Origin: Gymnogyps californianus
Lineage: Eukaryota; Chordata; Aves; Accipitriformes; Cathartidae
Length of the DNA: 64,000 nt
Direction: 5' to 3'
Assembly (NCBI RefSeq): GCF_018139145.2
Contig: NC_059476.1
Coordinates: forward strand, 3,099,501 to 3,163,500
Part shown: positions 60,414 to 64,000 of the stretch, piece by piece
Numbering within the stretch: position 1 is the stretch's first letter
Layout of the letters: each line of letters begins with the position of its first letter
The notes under the pieces: model-generated
Seen by the model: the letters and a program-made list of their open reading frames with translations, nothing else
Database searches by the model: none
Told to the model about the DNA's origin: nothing
Program-made: the position numbers and the translations under genes

Positions 60414-63400
60414 GGCATTGCAGCCCTCACTTAAAAGACGCACGGCTCCTTTTTAAAACCTAATTTTCAATGCGATTCCACTCAGACATCATTCCCCTCT
60501 AAGCCTGCGTTAGCAATGGTTAAGGCTCCAGCCATGCACCTTCTGAAGCACAGGTTTGATCTATGAGGAGAAAAAGAAAATCAAAAAGGCATTAAAGCAA
60601 AAAGCAGCACTGCCATTCCCGCCTCCCGCTCCGCGATGGCGTTTTGGTCAGCTTGCTTTGCCTGGACAGATACTGAGCAGCTAGGAGGTGTGCAGCAAGC
60701 AAGCGGTGTCAGACTATGTAAGGAACAGGGTGCAAGATCTGTGGACATACAGGTAATGTGAACCTCGGGGTCCGGGTTGCCACCCGATTTCGAAGCACTG
60801 CTGCATCATCGGAGCTGTGCACGTCACTGTCACAGCAAAGGGGACGAAGCTGCAGTCTGAACCTCCCATGCCAGAAGTAGAAATTAGCTTTAAAGTCGTG
60901 TTTTCGATCCTACCTCAGACAGGAATTGTCGGCTGTGTCATAGTCACCATCCTCAGGATTTTAAAGTCTAAATCATCATCTATAATTATACATATTCTTT
61001 CTCCTGGTTACAGTCAACGTACACAGACATGGTGTGGGCAGAGGCAGCATGAGTTTCTTTACCCCACTCCCTGGCACGGGGCAGAGCTGCTGATTGCGTT
61101 GAATTGTGCAGTGACGTAAAACCTGAGCTTGCCATGCCAAAAGTCATCGTCTCCTGTAGACCACAGTGCGTGGCACCTTGCAGGCCCTCTGCCAAGCACA
61201 CAAATGTCCACGCGACTTCTGCTGACGCTACCACGTTCATGCTATATTGTACGTGAAACGACGAGAATAATGCTTTTGGCAAAAACATATTTAAACGTGG
61301 CAGAAAATATTTCCGATTTATAGATGCTCTTGCATTTTTGTCAGATTCCTTAGCATGCTTCAGAAAAACAATCTGCACGAAGTACAACAACAGGAAAAGC
61401 AAGCTCTCATTATTCTCTATGCACCGCCACCAAATGTTAAAGTCATTTGATAATTTATCTGGAGGAAAAAAAAAAAAAGCAGAGCAGACAAAACTTGCTC
61501 AACCCATTAAGGGGAGACTCAGCAACTGAAAAGTGGCGGTAATTAACATTTTTGCTATGCTTATTTGTGCATGCCAACATAATTTATGCATTCAGAAATT
61601 TCTCAAACAGATCCTACAGGAAGTTGCTGCCTAAGAAAAGATGTCAGTGCTGAGCTAAAAAGACACCTGTCAAAGCTGAAACCCCATTTCTGTTCAGATG
61701 CAACAAAGATCTCGATGATCTGAGGAAGTCTGAATAGTTGTTGAAGCAGAAGCAAGAAAGAGAAAAGAGCCTAGATAGCCCAGAAAAGGCAAAGTTTTTT
61801 GAGGAGAGTGAGGAGAAAAGGATGTAGGGAAGTCTGATGTGACTTAAGAAGAAGAGATCAAACTTTAAAAGGATCAAGCTTTAAAGGAGTCAAGGAAAGC
61901 TAACATAAATAGTATAAATAGCAGGGAATAGGGAGAAAGAGTTGGGTGGCTTTGAAGGGCATAATTTTTTATATATGTTATTGCACTGCATCTCAGGGTT
62001 CTCCAGTGGATAAGGCTAAGAAAGACAAGGAAAACATATCCGATATTTTTTCTTGCGCTAAGATGCAACAGAATATTCTGGCTCAAGCAAGTTTGCATAT
62101 TTTCATCAACAGAATCTCAGTACAAACCCATTTTTTTATGCTCTCTAAGCCCTTGAGATGTCATACCAACAGGCATTATGTTATTTGGGAATGGAAAAAA
62201 GGGAGCGACATAGGGCAAAAGTTAGTCACGGTAGCACAGCTAACCCAATGAAACAATTATGGTTGGGAGGCAAAAAGTGGGACACAAACCTGCAGACCTA
62301 CAGTAACTGCAAGGTCAGTGAGGGACACAGAGGATGCCAAATGCTCATCAGGACACTCACCACCTACAGACTGGGCAGAAAGGTTTTTATGCTCATACCT
62401 GAGCAGGTTTTTATGCAATCTGGAGTGACCTTCAGGATGGAAACCAGGTCAGCTGGATGCAAAACATCTGTCAACAGTCTCATTTCCTCTACGAACAGTC
62501 CTGGTCTGATCAGCAAAGTTACCTCTCGATTGGCACAGAATTATGAGAAAATGTCCAAATCACAACTCAGGGGTGGCTCATTTCCTTCTGAACAGGCAAC
62601 ATTTGCGAGGGAGAAATCTCAGCTGTTCCACAGATTAGCTCTTGGCATTTCTGGAGAAGGGTAAAGATGCCAGTTTAAATTTGTGACACGAGACCTAAAG
62701 TACCTTTAGGAAATAAGTGGCTACGTCTGGAACAGCTCTCATCCTTTGTAGGAGATGAGAGGACACACCTTTTTTCTCCAAAATGCAGAGCATTTTCCAT
62801 CTGTTCTTCATGCTCTTTTAACTCACTGCTATTTTCTTTCTACTTGTCTGTCCCACTTAAATAAACAAGGATATTGCAGCCTCTTTAAAGCAGCCATCCT
62901 TTTCCGCAAAAGCCTTTTGATAGGAAGGATCTTCTCCGTAACGACCTACTAAACAGAAAACAAATAGGCACTGAACCCTAGAGCAAGCTTCACATTGTGA
63001 ATATACCCGTGCTTTCAAATTTGCTGGTAGGAAGACAAAATCAAAGTACGAGTCTGCCTCGCTCTACAGGCAGTCGAGACACAGAGGTGGTACCCAGGCA
63101 TCGAGTACCTCTCGGTACCTTTGGTACTCCATGACTGATGGCAAGGAGCTTCACTACCTTGCAAAATGCCAGCCCTAGATCATTACTTGGCGACTATCGT
63201 TGCTTATAAAGGTCCTCAAGTAGGAGAGAGGTAATGTTGCTGCCGTACAATTCAGTGCCCAAGCTGACGTGCCTTTTGTCTGAACATAAGCTACCGAGGA
63301 GCCTGATTTCCCCTTGTGTTCTCTCCCTCTTATAAAAGGCTTCATCCAAAAATATCACATGCCAAAAGACAGAAGAAGTTTTGGTTTTCCCTGTGAAAAT

Positions 63401-64000
63401 CTATTGCAGCTGACTGGATTTTTCTTGCTCTGTGCAAGCACTTCTTCATAACCAATTGTGTTTTAGCGCATGATATAACTCCTCAGGAAGTTATATCTGC
63501 CTCCCTTATTCTTCTATTACTTGCATACCTAATCTGCAAACCTCAGCTCTCTCCCTGTCTCCACCTTGTCAATTCCCCTTTTAGCATCAGGGTCTTCAGG
63601 CTTTTTTCCGATCTGTACCCCTCCCCACAGTTGCTAACTTTGGAGGTAATCATCAGCTGCTACTTCTTAATCAAGAGTACAGATTAGTATGAATAAACAC
63701 AAAATCCAGTATTAGAAAAGCTAATATAACCTCACTCTCCGGGGAAGAGGAAAGGCCACAAACGCTGAGGATCAGGATTGTTCTCTGTGGACAGGACAGT
63801 GGATATTCTCTAGCTAGTTACTACAGAGTTTCATTGCTCCAGTCTCACAGGAAAAGTGTTGAAGGCACAGTACATGAAAAGGACCAGCTCTCCATTCAGC
63901 TTGACACTACACTGACTGCCAGAAGCAAACACGTAGTCCACAAAAAACCCCGTGACTCTTTTTTCCTTCCAAAGAGCCTGCCTGCTGACAGTGAGTGCTT
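60414..64000. other. Intergenic, right end of window
   Basis: No recognisable exon or well-preserved repeat. An A-run lies near 61464-61477. Open frames at 60986-61402 (minus) and 62158-62664 (plus) have no domain or splice context that I can support. By synteny, the 3' end of DOCK1 should be further right. Confidence 0.55.

Noticed and set aside
62158..62664. 168-codon plus-strand open frame near the right end
   Set aside because: No domain recognised and no supporting splice or promoter signals; not similar to DOCK1 as far as I can tell.
1..64000. CRISPR arrays, operons, phage or toxin-antitoxin systems
   Set aside because: The window is clearly avian nuclear DNA; no spaced direct-repeat array or compact gene cluster exists.

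Overview
This is vertebrate nuclear DNA, almost certainly from a bird outside the Galliformes. The grounds are a CR1 LINE 3' end with its pentameric tail, two solo LTRs of a type common in neoavian genomes, old MIR-like SINE remnants, introns with GT/AG boundaries, and a neuropeptide S sequence of the chicken type. No bacterial, phage or CRISPR content is present. Most of the window is non-coding.

Two genes can be read with confidence, both on the minus strand. FOXI2, a forkhead transcription factor, occupies 2172-2980 in two coding exons inside a strong CpG island (about 2100-3240). NPS, the neuropeptide S precursor, occupies 53294-56043. It can be assembled as three coding exons (a tiny ATG exon, a signal-peptide exon and an exon carrying the mature 20-residue peptide), with a TATA box about 90 nt upstream of the ATG. 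The order and orientation (NPS upstream of FOXI2, same strand) match the mammalian DOCK1-NPS-FOXI2-CLRN3-PTPRE block. This supports calling the forkhead gene FOXI2 rather than FOXI1 or FOXI3. DOCK1 should therefore lie beyond base 64000 and CLRN3 before base 1; I see exons of neither.

Layout: 1-2171 is the FOXI2 3' flank. 2172-3240 is FOXI2 and its CpG island and promoter. 3250-6241 is upstream flank. 6242-8340 is a repeat cluster: solo LTR, an orphan CpG-rich block with a CTCF-like motif, a 19-G run, a CR1 3' end with an unusual pentamer array, and a second solo LTR. 8341-53293 is a gene desert of about 45 kb with ancient SINE/LINE fragments, small hairpin elements and palindromes. 53294-56136 is NPS and its promoter. 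56137-64000 is the NPS upstream flank, with one unrecognised open reading frame (60126-60413) that looks like a possible exon.

The two genes are not known to act together. FOXI-class factors act in ectodermal, placodal and ionocyte development; NPS is a secreted arousal/anxiety neuropeptide acting on NPSR1. I found no previously undescribed multi-gene system. The most useful observations are the complete NPS model with two in-frame alternative acceptors, the short FOXI2 C-terminus with an odd forkhead residue, and the structural sequence oddities listed under findings.
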